Source: Membranipora membranacea
Lineage: Eukaryota; Bryozoa; Gymnolaemata; Cheilostomatida; Membraniporidae
Reading direction: 5' to 3'
NCBI GenBank assembly: GCA_914767715.1
Contig: OU612066.1
Location: 12,157,001-12,221,000, forward strand
DNA: 64,000 nucleotides
In this document: in pieces, positions 13,037 to 24,190 of the stretch
Numbering within the stretch: the stretch's first letter is position 1
Layout of the letters: each line of letters opens with the position of its first letter
Translations under genes and position numbers: made by a program
Notes under the pieces: model-generated
Seen by the model: only the letters and a program-made list of their open reading frames with translations
Databases searched by the model: none
Told to the model about the DNA's origin: nothing

Positions 13037-13152
13037 ATGCTCGCTTTCTCCAGAGTCTAGAACATGTAATGGTTCCATGGTTTTTTTAAACAGCCTGATC
13101 AAATTTCACACTATTTCATTTAAACCTTGTGACACGTTAAAGTTCTCAACTG

Positions 13153-13158
13153 AATAAA
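13153..13158 (+). terminator. Polyadenylation signal of A2
   Basis: AATAAA lies 117 bases downstream of the A2 stop codon, aligned with the signals of A1 and A3. Confidence 0.6.
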
Positions 13159-13521
13159 ATTGTCAAGCTCTCTTACCCTTTTATCGCAATGTGTGTGTGC
13201 AGTTGAATACATGCATTTTATGCACATCAATTTCATTTTTAGTTGAAGTTTTCTGACCAGATTGAGAAATGCAATAGTTTTAGCACAAGTAAAACTAGTA
13301 AAACTGGTCAAGCTAGGTAAAGATAGAACACAAGATACCGCATCGGCCGGTAGACTACAAAATGCCGAGCTTTTGAAACCGATAACGCATTTCCGCACAA
13401 AAGTGGCACTCTCTCTTTAAATGATCACTACACCAATACCCAATAATCCGGTCAGATGTCATTAAAATAATTATGTTACATAAAAAGCAGAGATTAATTT
13501 ACCAATTTTATGTCAATAGCC

Positions 13522-13633
13522 TAGATCAAGGTTGATCCATTCTGCCAGCGTTGGAATTGCCCCCCTCCATAGACACGCCGAGGAGGGGGGGCAATTCCAA
13601 TTCCAATTCCCAAAATGGATCAAACTTGATCTA
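13522..13633. repeat. Foldback (MITE-like) element
   Basis: The two ends are inverted copies (tagatcaaggttgatccatt on the left against aatggatcaaacttgatcta on the right). An inner arm pair around ggaattgccccc and its complement flanks a short loop. The whole could form a long imperfect hairpin of about 110 nt. No coding capacity. Confidence 0.7.
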
Positions 13634-13829
13634 TCCGTAGCCCTCTTTCTTAGAGTGCTCCTGTCACATAGCAGTTCTTCATTATCGATTATGAATTAAG
13701 AGGGTGACAATGGAATATTAAGTCCCTGCGATGAATAAAATTAGTGTATGCAAGTCGAGCCACTACTAACTTTTTAGTTTCAGCTCGTTACTTTAAAAAG
13801 GCGGAAAATTTAGCACCAAAGAAGAGGAG

Positions 13830-15370
13830 TTTATAACGGAACTCCCTTTCGGAAGCCCCGTAAAGTATCAGTTATGTTTAGTAAAACTTCCGATTTTGAC
13901 CTGCCATGGACCTGTATCTGAGCTGCAGTCCATCCTCTTTTTCTAGCCCAAGTTGCCCCTCTATGGCGGGAACAGTGTGTTTAGATTTTGACTTTATTCT
14001 CGCTCGATCAGCTACATACTGTAATATTTTCTCAAACTCTTGGGCGGGAACATCAAAGAGTTGCGACTCAGGGAGTTTATGGCCAAACAAATCCAAGTAT
14101 TTCTGCAGCAACAGCACTGGTTTTAAAGGTTCACCTGCATATCTCCAAACAGAAGGGCATGGGATCTAGCTGTGATGCAAACTCTGAAGGTTGAACAAAC
14201 CTGTAAAAAGCTACTGCATCCAACATGCAGAGAAATTGGCACGCAAATCTAGGGGCTAGTAATTCAGCCGCCCTGTTAAGTCTGAGCAGATGACTGTAAG
14301 ATACTGTAGTTTTTGTTGCTTTCTGTTGTAGACTTGTTTTTAAACCCATTCAGCATCATGTTGAGTCTTTCTGAGTCCAGGGATGAACGGCGCAGGGCTG
14401 TAAGCAAGGCCCTCTTTCTTGGATGCGCAATCCACAACTCCACAGAGGAATTACAGGCATCTGTCTGGTAAAAAGGCCCATGCCAAAACTTCTTGAATAT
14501 TTGAAATATTTTTCATAAAATTTTGTTGACACTGGGGACACTGAACCACCGATCAGTCTGTCCACTTCATCTTCAAGTTCTACCAAAATAAAATTGAATT
14601 TATCACTAATATATACCAAATCTAATAAATAAGGTCAAGTTGAAAATAATTCAACACCAGCCACGGACGTAGACATGCCATGCTGGCAGGAGATGGCTGA
14701 TACGTAGTTGCGATAACTGCCTGTTAGAACCATGAAATTAAACCCGAGTTGACTGTGTCGAGATGGTGGAGAATGACTCATGTTAAGGAATGCCTGCCGA
14801 AATTTCTCTATGTCGCCTTAGATTACCAATATTATCAACACTTTTCACATGGTACGCCGTGATATGAATATTGCTGTTCAGGCAGAGCTTTGCAATATGA
14901 TGAAGCATCTTAGGAGGAGCAGCTTCCTTGCTGTATAGCTTGTTGATAACAGCAACCAGGGCCATGTTGTCGATGAACACTCGGATAGAACAGTTGGCAA
15001 CACTCTCCTGGTGCGTCATGAGAGTAATAAGTATGGTGAATAGTTCTAGCACAGCTATATTAGGCAGCGCAACCTGAGGCAAAGATCCATAAAACCACTG
15101 GTCTCCCCGGATACCTTCAAAACCCACAGAAGTTGATGCATCTGTGATTAAAGGCGGGAATGAAGAATAAGCTGCCAATACAATGTTACATGGTTTTTTC
15201 GAGAGGAGCCTCAAGTAAAGCAGACATCACCATTAGATCCTTTTTAACTTCTTCATTCAATCTTCTTCTCTTGTTCTTGCTTTGAGACAGAATACCTGCC
15301 AGTCCATGATACAGGTTTAAATCGAGGGCCATGCAATCGCAAAAATGAGCCCATTATCTAAAAAAAAAGA
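13830..15370 (-). mobile_element. Degenerate DIRS-like retroelement fragment with RNase H domain
   Basis: On the minus strand the frame 15214-14783 shows features of the RNase H of DIRS-type elements: an LITDAST motif (first catalytic Asp), then an LELF helix, then RVFIDNMALVAVIN (Asp-Asn), then AYHVKSVDNIGN. Smaller broken frames follow at 14619-14356, 14349-14131 and 14117-13878, which I cannot assign. Stops and frame changes throughout show that it is dead. The adjoining RT fragment at 15546-15930 lies on the opposite strand, so the element was rearranged. Confidence 0.55.
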
Positions 15371-15545
15371 AAATACACCAGACATCTTTTTCACAATTTA
15401 TAAATTTATATTCATTAATTTATCTTCAACTGATTATGATGGCTTAAAAATGGCGTATGCCTTATCACTTGAACCGGGAAGTGGCACTTCCAGTTGAGAG
15501 CAATGTCAGGGTAAACCGTGGTACTGCGCTAAGCAAGGTAACTCA

Positions 15546-15990
15546 GTGAATGATTCCATCAAAGTAACGAGAAAATCGGTCCATTATTGTTCTGTTGATG
15601 ATGTAGCAAAGAGTATAGTAGCTAGACAGCCTCTTGGTAACGTATGGCTAACTAAAGTGGATTTAGCTGACGCATATCGTATAGCCCCGATTCGGATCCA
15701 GGGCTGGAAATATCAAGGAATTTGTGTTCAGTGAGAGTTTTACGTCAACAGGATGCTTCCAATGGGCGCTTTATCTTCTTGTTACATTTTCCAGAAGATC
15801 TGTGACAGCATAAAATCAATGTTTTACAATGTTTACAGCAAAGATGTTGATGTGTTCAATTATCTAGACGACTTCCTGTTTATGGGGAGTTCTAGAGAGG
15901 CTTGTGATGCAGCCTTTAGGGCTTAGTGCATTCGAGGGCCTTTGTCTCCGGGTAGGAATCCCCATAGCTGATCATAAAACAGTCTAGGTT
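15546..15990 (+). mobile_element. Degenerate reverse transcriptase fragment, DIRS-like
   Basis: The plus-strand frame encodes VDDVA, then WLTKVDLADAYR (RT motif A region). An in-frame stop follows. After it come MLPMGALSSCYIFQKICDSI and FNYLDDFLF, which carries the YxDD-type catalytic motif. Order and motifs fit DIRS/Ty3-like reverse transcriptases. The coding sequence ends where the A3 duplication unit begins at about 16022. Confidence 0.6.
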
Positions 15991-16270
15991 ACAGTCCAAT
16001 CCTTTGGCGTTTCAGAGTTTGACGCAATTCTATACCTGCGTTCAAATTATACATCTTGCTGCACCCGATCTAGCCAATGCGTATGCTCTGATTGGTCGGC
16101 TACATTCTCAGATTTGTAGATTGCGCCAAGTTTAATTTGCGCCAAGATAAAAATAGAAGTTCTATAAGGAAAATAATCAGGATATTTTCCAACCATTAAA
16201 AAAGAGATTTTCCTTGAGGTGGCTTCCTTGTTGATGAAAGCACATCATATTCATCCGTAGCAATCAGGGA

Positions 16271-16277
16271 TATATAA
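16271..16277 (+). promoter_or_regulatory. TATA box of A3
   Basis: tatataa lies 84 bases before the start codon. The surrounding 200 bases align with the A2 promoter. Confidence 0.6.
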
Positions 16278-16354
16278 GGTGCATATATGTGGGCAAGGTG
16301 CATTGATATATTTTTGTGTCTTCCAGTAAGGGGTAAGTAGTCTGAAATCACATA

Positions 16355-17149
16355 ATGTTGCAGTCAATAAGGTATGTACTACTAATTACAGCCAATATAC
16401 CGAGATAGACAAGTTGCCTGCGAAGCATTGACTTAGGGCAGGAGCCGAATTTTGTATAAATGTTTTGCAAATCTCACCATGTGCCCTACAATGCGCAGCC
16501 CCTTCAAGTGAGATTTGTGTCATATTCTTATACGGACCATCTTCTCCCTATTTTGTGCTCGGTGAAGTGATGGTAGCTTACAATAGCCAAACCCTTAGCC
16601 TGCAACAAAAAAAAAAGAAAAGAATTGACATTGTAAAAAAAGTAAAAAAGAAATGCCTCCAACGAAACTAATTGTTTTTGATTGTTAGCTGGTGGGAAAG
16701 ATCTGAAATCATAATGAGAAGATTTAAGTTGTATATTTTGCACATACTATGTTGAGGGTAGAAATATTTACACAAAGCCAGAGAAACAGAATATTTTTTT
16801 TTAACTGTTGCTGCTGCTTATGATGAAGAGAATAGTCTTGCCTGTTTACTTATTCTTACTTTTACACACATACTACTTGGTCTTTTATTGTAGATCGAAA
16901 GCAGTTTTTCTATTCATTGGACTTGCAGCTCTCCTGAGTATGATAGCTTTGAGTGAGGCCGTACCACCACCACATTATTGTAGCTATCCGTACAGATTCT
17001 ACCCTGATGGATTAGAACCGTCAGTCTTCTGCTGTAAGGCTTGTATTCCCTACAGATGTTACTGCGCTAAGAGTATGATGCACCCCTGGACACAAGGAGG
17101 AAAATGCTGGGCAAAATGTGACTGCTTTGGAAATTGTCTCCCCATCTAG
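16355..17149 (+). CDS. Secreted cysteine-rich peptide A3 (10-Cys subfamily)
   Basis: Exons 16355-16371 and 16894-17149 (phase 2 intron) encode 90 aa. The signal peptide is almost identical to that of A2. The mature peptide has ten Cys with the same spacing as A1 and A2. The loop between the fourth and sixth Cys differs most from A2 (Pro, Tyr and Arg substitutions), while the C-terminal block after the Trp is identical. The polyadenylation signal is at 17258-17263. A longer intron-reading frame starting at 16808 is an artefact of an open intron end. Confidence 0.84.
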
Positions 17150-17257
17150 ATACTCGCTATCTCTAGAACATTAATGTTTCCATGGTTTTTTTAAACAGCC
17201 TGATCAAATTTCACACTATTTCACTTAAACCTTGTGACACGTCAAAGTTCTCATCTA

Positions 17258-17263
17258 AATAAA
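17258..17263 (+). terminator. Polyadenylation signal of A3
   Basis: AATAAA 109 bases after the A3 stop. Confidence 0.6.
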
Positions 17264-17450
17264 ATTATCAAGCAATCTCACCCTTTTATCGCAATATGTG
17301 TATTTATTGAACACATGTATTTATGTGCTTTATTGGATTTTAAGCTGAAGTTTTCTGACCAGATTGACAAACGCAACAGTTCCAGCAAAATCAATAATCA
17401 AGTGAGATATCAATCAGAAGTTAATTTACCAAATTTATGACCATCGCCCT

Positions 17451-18690
17451 TTTTATTAGAGCACACTATTTCATATAGCTGGTTTTTTATTATTGATTAT
17501 AAATTCAGAGGATGACAATGGAATAATGGAATATTAAACAAACTCCGGATGGTTTTGCAGACACCCAAGCCCAGATTCCTCATCATAACCATATTTACCA
17601 CTAGGTCAAACCTTCGACAAATTAAAAGAGTGTATTTAAGGCAATCAGCAATTTACAATTTATAGATTCTGTAAACTCCCCAACCCCCCCTCACATTTCC
17701 GATAGTTTATAAAATCGCATAAAGAACAAAGTAATTATTGTCTTTGCTGTGGTCATTGAAAGACATACATGCTTGTTCCCATTTATTTTCAGACACAACT
17801 TTATTTTTTGAAGGTCAATTTGACAGAGCATGCTTTCAACAGCTCTGTTTTATAATCGAGCCTCATTCTAGGATACCTGGGTTACCATCCAATTATAATC
17901 ATATATTACTTGAGAAATACAATGTTAGACTATCTATGAAGGTAAAGTGTTTTGTGATAAAAATTTAGCTCATGCAATGTGACTTGGCAAATTATTAAAT
18001 GTGGGTCTAACAATGTTCTCAATAAAATCTGTATTGTGTGTATGAAGTTTAAAACCTCTCGGAGAGACGAATAATTATTTTGAAATAAACAGGACAGTAA
18101 ATATTCAGGGAATTGAATTTCTTGTAAGAGATCTTGTGACCTGTGATTGCAGAAAATGGTTGCACATTATGAGGGATTGGCAACAGAGTTTGAACAGTAC
18201 AAACGATAATACAACATCTATAAAAATGATTAACAAAACCAAAATTTGGCGATTAGTGGGCCTACATCGATCCTGAGATAACTAAAAATAATAAATGATC
18301 TTTGAAGCTGAACAAGGATACTGTAATCGCAGGAACTAGCTGTCAATTGAATTATTATTTTGTCAGTAATTAAAAGTGATGATGCTGCTGTTAATTTGTT
18401 TGGGGCATTTCCTAATCTGCCTTTTCTTTCTATTTATTTATAATCCTTGATTTATGTAAGCTGTGCATCCTGAAACCTACATGAGTGTCCATGTCTTTAT
18501 TTGCAATGCTGACAGGATCTTCATGACTCGTGGATCATAACATCCTCACTTTTTTCTATTTTCAATTGATTCTGGAAAATGTCTTTAACAAATGATAAAG
18601 ATATCATCAGTGCCTTTTTTAAAAATAAATATATCCTGAATCTGTGTTGCCGTGTCCACTGTCCACGTTGACAGTGACACTCTAGACAAA
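17451..18690. other. Intergenic, nothing recognised
   Basis: AT-rich sequence with short open frames only (for example 17738-17968), none with recognisable features. Confidence 0.4.
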
Positions 18691-18693
18691 AGG

Positions 18694-18700
18694 TATAAAA
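18694..18700 (+). promoter_or_regulatory. TATA box of B1
   Basis: tataaaa lies 77 bases before the B1 start. The block gtataaaatgttg followed by a tcaatc motif recurs upstream of B5 (47.38 kb), in altered form upstream of B2 and B3, and in the relic at 51.1 kb. It marks a shared subfamily B core promoter. Confidence 0.65.
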
Positions 18701-18776
18701 TGTTGTGAACTGCAAAGTGTTAATCAATCGTTAGGAGTAGATACATTGTTTGTGAAGCAGACCAATGAGAAAAACC

Positions 18777-21700
18777 ATGCAATCTATCAGGTAGAGTACA
18801 GCTATTACCTAACTAGCCTTATATTCTGTGTAGAGTTTGAGGGAGAGGGAAAAAGAATTAGAAAAAGCAAATTTCGCATTCTGATTGCTTCGGCAGTGAG
18901 TGAGTGAGACCTGCTGGGGGTGTCGCTCATACATCGATCACTCAATTATGGAACTATATACATTCTGAGTGAGCGATTTGGGAGCAATTTTGTCTAATTG
19001 AAAGACCAAGTGAATATTTATCTTGAGCGATGTGATAATGGTAAGTTGCTTTAGCAAAGCATCGCTCATTTTGATTGAAAGACTCCGCAGGATGGCAAAT
19101 TTCAGAGTTTATTGCTTTTCTAAGTATAAATTTGACAAGGGAGCATGTAATGTACATCTGCTAGAATTATCTTCTGATATTCCAAGCAGGATCAGATTAA
19201 GATGACATTGACCAGGTCTACATTGATATACCAGAATTTAAAGGCATCATGGGATTGATGTTAAACATTCTCTTTCAAACAATTACCAAGTGTTCGAATC
19301 GACTTGAATTAGTCTCTGTTATACAACATCATTGCTCTATCATGTTTCAATCTCAAAAAAGTTAACTTGATTGGCGGCTTGTTTAGAGAATTGTTCTTAT
19401 TTCCTGCCCTGTGTCAGCGTGCGTTCAATCATTCTGTCTACTCTTCTTGATGTTAGATAGAAAGTGGTCCACAAACAATCAAATTATCCACAACTACACT
19501 GATAAAAACTGTGAATTACTAACTGTCAAATCTCGTCCACACTGGCTACCTCGTGAGTTCACTTCCATCATATCTGTATCGTGCTATGCCCCATTCACTG
19601 GAAATTCTCGACTTAAACAAGACGCAACAAACACTGCTAAATGCATCACATCACATGTTAATCAACTTGAAAGGAAATACCCTAATTCTTGTATTCTTGT
19701 AATGGGAGATTTCAACCAGCTTAAATTTCGACTAAATGGATATTATCAAACTGTCACCAAACCGACCAGAGGAACCAAGACACTCGACAAATGCTATACA
19801 AGGATCAAGGGTGCCTACAGTCAATGTAATCAATTAGCCCATCTGGGCAGCTCTGACCATTACATTATGCATCTCGTGCCATCCTATAAACCTTTGTCTA
19901 AATTAAAACCTACGTTTACAACTCGCAGAACATTCTCCGACAGTAATGTCGATAATCTTCAAGCATGCTTAGATACCACACTTTGGGACAATCTCACAGA
20001 TGCCAATGACAACATCAACCAGCGGACTGAAACGATAACTGACTACATTAATTTCTGCACAGACCTATGCATACCACCAAAGGAAGTTAAAAAATATGCC
20101 AACAAAAAGCCGTGGATTACAAAGCGCATTCTGGATATGATAGATGAGAAACATGGCGCCCACAAAAATGGAAATAAAAAACTCTACCATAAACTCAAAA
20201 AGCAAGTCTCAAAAGAAAATAAAAAAGCCAGAGAAGAATATTCCCTAAAAATCCAACAACATTTAGCCAGTGATCCTGCAAACGCTTGGAACGACATTAA
20301 AAAAATTAGCGGACTTCCAACCAGCAACTCCAAGTCACAACCAGATATTAACTTCCAACCCGAAGAACTCAACAACTTCTTTGCCAGATTTGAGAAACAA
20401 GACACTCAGCCACCACAACCTGCTTACGAAAACCTAACTGCTCCTCCCTGCATAATAGATGAAAAATCAGTTCTGATACAACTCAAACGCCTCAACTCTA
20501 GAAAGGGTGCTGGACCTGATGGTCTGATACCAAGAGCATTAAAACTCTGTGCTGACCAACTAGCGCCTGTAATTACGGATATATTCAACTTCTCTCTAGA
20601 CTCTCAAACAACTCCTAATATTTGGAAATCGGCCATCATCAAACCACTGCCAAAAACTGACAAGCCAAATCAACTTAAACACTTCCGACCAATAGCCCTG
20701 ACAAGCTGCTTGTGTAAAACAATGGAACGTCTGCTGAAAAGCTATATAGTTAAAAACACTCCTCTCGACAATCACCAATTTGCCTACCGAGCTAAAAGAT
20801 CAACCCAGGATGCAGTATTATGCCTTATTACCACAATAACTAGTTACATAGACCTTCAAGCTGCCAACTATGCAAGATGCCTATTTCTCGACTTCTCGTC
20901 TGCATTTAACACCATCAGTGTCAGTGATCTCCTCACAGAACTGCAACCTCTAGACTACAGAGTTACAAACTGGGTGTCGAGTTTCCTGACAGGCAGAACA
21001 CAAAGAACAATAGTAAACAATATTCTCTCAACATCAATCACCACCAACACAGGAACACCCCAGGGTTCTGTCCTCAGTCCTCTATTATTCTCAGTGTATA
21101 CAAATAGGATTAGGTCAGAACAGAGCAATATAACTATTTTAAAATATGCTGATGACACTTGTATTGTTGGTTGCATCTCTGATAATAATGACTTGTCTAA
21201 TTATTTTAATGAGATCAATAGAATCTCTGGTCTATGCAAAGAACTCGACTTATTACTTAATCCTTCTAAAACCCAAGAGATGCTTTTCTCCACTAAGAGA
21301 GATAAACCTGACAGTCCTACTCTCGAATTAAATGGTGTAAATATAGATTTTTGTGACAATGTTAAATATTTGGGAGTTCTCTTTGATAACAAATTACGTT
21401 TCGAAGATCATGTCAATAATGTTGTATCCAAAGCAAATCAGAGAATGTTTGTCATCAGAACCTTTAATTATCAGAGTACAAAGCCTTTAGCCTGCATGTT
21501 ATTTAAAAGTTTTATTGTATCCATTCTAACCTACTGCCTACCTATTTTGTTCACTAGTATTTATTCACGAGACAAGAAAGCTCTGAGAAAGTTTTTTAAG
21601 CAAGGCGACAGACTAGGTCTTGATATTGGGGACCTAGATTCAGTCATATCAAAACGTACAAAGAACCTGGCCCTGCAGATAATACATGATGACGAACATT

Positions 21701-22310
21701 TTTTAAACAATTTTCTTGAGAAACTCCCCTCAGGCAGATATCGCAGCCTTAAATACAGAACTGCCTGGGGTAAAGACTCATTCCTCAGACACTTGATTTT
21801 GATATTGCAAGATATTTTTTAATCCACTAGAAGTCAGACTTTACTTTACTCATTTTGTTTATGTTTCTTTTTGGTATTCCCTACTCATGTAACAGTATAA
21901 ACACTCAATCTCGCAGCATACCTAATGTTTGTGACAAAATAAACCAACCAACCAACCAACCAACCAATCCTGCAAGGTTCAAGAGTTTAATCTCCAATCC
22001 AAACTGTACTAAAAGAAACCATAGCAATGTGTTTGAATTGATATGACAATTGCTATATTTTTTTTACAGGTCAAAAGTTCTTGTGTTAGTGTTTGGACTG
22101 TTCACACTTCTGAATGTCATCAGTTGCAGCAATGAGCATGCCTCTAATTACTGCCCTGTACCCTTCAGGTTTATTGCTAAGAAGAGGTTTAACACAGCGT
22201 GCTGCACGGCACTGAGCTGTTACTGCCCAAAAAGCAAAGTTTACAACTGGACGAGTGGAGGCAAATGTTGGGCAAGCTGCAACCATTTCGGAAGATGTAA
22301 AGCTTTATAA
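18777..22310 (+). CDS. Secreted cysteine-rich peptide B1 (8-Cys subfamily), with a LINE in its intron
   Basis: Exons 18777-18790 and 22070-22310 (phase 2, donor gtagag, acceptor tttttacag) encode 84 aa. Exon 1 matches the family mini-exon and its promoter matches that of B5. Exon 2 encodes the end of a signal peptide and a mature peptide with eight Cys: C-x15-CC-x4-C-x-C-x13-C-x3-C-x5-C. The loop after the first Cys is one residue shorter than in the other members and very basic (Lys-Lys-Arg). Intron 1 is about 3.3 kb because a 2.5-kb LINE sits in it in the same orientation. AATAAA at 22329-22334 follows the stop closely. Whether the gene is still spliced correctly across the LINE is not shown. 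Confidence 0.75.
19411..21822 (+). CDS. LINE ORF2: endonuclease (partial) and reverse transcriptase
   Basis: An uninterrupted 803-aa frame. The N-terminal part is the C-terminal half of an APE-type endonuclease (CILVMGDFNQ, then LGSSDHYIMHL). The RT core follows with GAGPDGLIPRAL, HFRPIALTS, HQFAYRAKRST, LDFSSAFNTI, TGTPQGSVLSPLLFS and the catalytic KYADDT. A typical YLGVLFDNKLRFEDHV block and a LPSGRYRSLKYR tail complete it. The endonuclease lacks its first motifs, so the copy is 5'-truncated; the first residues before about 19440 may not belong to the element. The motifs fit the CR1/Rex1 group. The open frame suggests recent insertion. Confidence 0.88.
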   Translation: MSACVQSFCLLFLMLDRKWSTNNQIIHNYTDKNCELLTVKSRPHWLPREFTSIISVSCYAPFTGNSRLKQDATNTAKCITSHVNQLERKYPNSCILVMGDFNQLKFRLNGYYQTVTKPTRGTKTLDKCYTRIKGAYSQCNQLAHLGSSDHYIMHLVPSYKPLSKLKPTFTTRRTFSDSNVDNLQACLDTTLWDNLTDANDNINQRTETITDYINFCTDLCIPPKEVKKYANKKPWITKRILDMIDEKHGAHKNGNKKLYHKLKKQVSKENKKAREEYSLKIQQHLASDPANAWNDIKKISGLPTSNSKSQPDINFQPEELNNFFARFEKQDTQPPQPAYENLTAPPCIIDEKSVLIQLKRLNSRKGAGPDGLIPRALKLCADQLAPVITDIFNFSLDSQTTPNIWKSAIIKPLPKTDKPNQLKHFRPIALTSCLCKTMERLLKSYIVKNTPLDNHQFAYRAKRSTQDAVLCLITTITSYIDLQAANYARCLFLDFSSAFNTISVSDLLTELQPLDYRVTNWVSSFLTGRTQRTIVNNILSTSITTNTGTPQGSVLSPLLFSVYTNRIRSEQSNITILKYADDTCIVGCISDNNDLSNYFNEINRISGLCKELDLLLNPSKTQEMLFSTKRDKPDSPTLELNGVNIDFCDNVKYLGVLFDNKLRFEDHVNNVVSKANQRMFVIRTFNYQSTKPLACMLFKSFIVSILTYCLPILFTSIYSRDKKALRKFFKQGDRLGLDIGDLDSVISKRTKNLALQIIHDDEHFLNNFLEKLPSGRYRSLKYRTAWGKDSFLRHLILILQDIF
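19430..21968 (+). mobile_element. 5'-truncated CR1/Rex1-type LINE in intron 1 of B1
   Basis: It extends from about the truncated endonuclease to a 3' UTR of roughly 145 bases ending in an (AACC)n-like microsatellite at 21941-21968. Such tails are usual for this LINE group. The exact 5' boundary and a target-site duplication could not be fixed by eye. Confidence 0.75.
21941..21968 (+). repeat. (AACC)n tail of the LINE
   Basis: About six tandem aacc units directly at the LINE 3' end. Confidence 0.8.
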
Positions 22311-22389
22311 AACAGTTCTTTAACACAAAATAAAACAAATTTCTTTGACAGCAAACTGAAAATTTTATTCTAATTAAGTAGAAAAACTC

Positions 22390-22735
22390 TCTGGACAAGT
22401 TATCAGCATCGGATAAAAGTTAGGCTCGTCAGAAAGTTTTTGCATCAACCCCTTGGGAGCTCTTCATAGCATATCATACCAAAATCATGACAAGGACTAT
22501 TGTATCGTCATTACTTTTTTGCACCAATTTTATTCACAAAGGCATGAATAAGCAGTCATAACATTATATTTATGATGCTGGCTAGAAGAGCATTGCTGTT
22601 ATACAAATAACAGAGCAGCAACATCTACATGGAACAATGTCGGGAATTGTCCCCTCTCTTGTCACATGAGCATAACTCACCACACACAGTTTTTTAAATA
22701 ACAAGTTGATTCACTCCCTGAGTTTGGGCAAACTC
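22390..22735 (+). repeat. Duplicated 3' flank of B1
   Basis: This aligns with 24890-25205 downstream of A4. Shared blocks include aattgtcccctctcttgtcac and the neighbouring cacacacagttttt. The 3' flanks of a subfamily B gene and a subfamily A gene therefore derive from one ancestral unit. Confidence 0.7.
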
Positions 22736-24110
22736 CCTGATGCATTATACTTCTAAACACCCCAACAAACTCAAGAAGTCATTAAGATTCAAACCTGGAA
22801 ATCTCAAAACATGCACATGGTGAAGGAGATGGATGTAACCGATTGAGTAACTCATGGCTGCAATATAAATTGCACAAGAAAATCCCAGCGTGGCCCTAAC
22901 GCCTTTGGTTACATTTTCAGTCATCATGGCAATTGCATTTTGGGATAATTTATAGTGTCCCAAATGGTATTATGTTCAATCCGGCATTGTGTCCACTGAT
23001 ATTTTGACACAACTAGCATTTTTACAACAGTTCAACTATCGTGCACAGCGGGTGTATGACCTATGGCATTGTAACACTAGCAGTTTGGCTGTTGCATTAT
23101 TCTCACTGGTAATTTCTCCCATTGATATTTTGACCATGGCATTTTGTCACAGAATCGGCATAGGAGGTCATTCAGTTTCATTAGAATGGCTGCCGAGTAG
23201 TTTATTGCCCAAAGAGCTTACTTACAGGTGGCAAAAGTTGTCTATGTTCAAATGGTTATCAGATGTTTTGTACCACAGCGGAAGTTTTCTATAATTCCTT
23301 ATCTATAACAACATGACACTCATCTCAGACACGCCATACCCAGATCCCAAACAACCATTGGTATACATATCCATTCACGGCTTCGCGCCCTGTGACGGAC
23401 GTTTTTGAATAGCTGTAGGTAAGGAAGGTAAGGTTGATGCAATTGACGAGATATCCTTTATAGTTTGAAGTCCATAAGCCAACAACCTTGTTAACGTGTC
23501 CAACTCGAATTGAAAAAGTGAAGACTCTATACAATCATATACCTGGTGTGTGAACTTGGTCCGCCATAAGATAACTCCCACATTCGAGTTTATTTATATA
23601 CTTTTAGATTTGTTATTGTTTTGACCTCATCTGTTATCCATCAATTAAATGAAATGAAAATCTGAATTTTATACTTATTGCATTTCTTCGGTACGGCAGA
23701 AATGTTTTGCCTTCACTAATTGAGTCTATAAATTGTGATGTTGCCAAACATATTTCATCAACATAATGTAACCAGTCGCATGAATAGTACGTTCGTTAAA
23801 CCACAGCTTGTTTACATCATGTTGTGTTTGAATGAATGAAGCCAAATGCAACCAGCATGTGACAAATCTCAAATGAGGAAATATGTCTAAAAACTTTGGC
23901 AACACTAACTGCCATATTGAGGATGTGGCTGAGAGTCTTTTTAGTAATTCTGCTGGCTAAGGCTTGTCTTGCATCACGATAGCCTGAGGTTCCTGTTGTT
24001 TTTTCAGGGAGGTGCTCATATACCATCGCAATGTAGTAGGATGTTTTGTAAATGTTGACTAAATAATTGACTTGAAGCATGACAAGCGACAACTTGACAT
24101 ACGGCACTTG
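22736..24110. other. Intergenic, nothing recognised
   Basis: No supported gene. Short frames such as 22989-23294 and 23817-24206 lack recognisable features. Confidence 0.4.
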
Positions 24111-24117
24111 GAGTGAC

Positions 24118-24125
24118 ATATAAAT
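24118..24125 (+). promoter_or_regulatory. TATA box of A4
   Basis: atataaat lies 73 bases before the start codon at 24191. Confidence 0.55.
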
Positions 24126-24190
24126 GTCCCCAGCAGACTGAAAAGTGGCACAGAGCTTTAAAATACGAACAGAAAAAGTTTGCTGCAAAG

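Larger units (their letters stand above)
11707..13430 (+). repeat. Segmental duplication unit containing gene A2
   Basis: This unit aligns with 16022-17450, which contains A3. Upstream (for example the ctctgattggtcggctac block), exons and 3' flank all match with scattered differences and small indels. It is the product of a tandem gene duplication, later separated by DIRS-like debris. Confidence 0.75.
16022..17450 (+). repeat. Segmental duplication unit containing gene A3
   Basis: Paralogous to 11707-13430. The left junction with RT debris at about 16022 is abrupt. Confidence 0.75.

Noticed and set aside
13906-14194. Plus-strand open frames in the DIRS-like region
   Set aside because: They are antisense to the degenerate retroelement and show no domain.
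16808-16893. Longer N-terminus of A3
   Set aside because: Same reason: intronic read-through before a clear acceptor (tattgtag).
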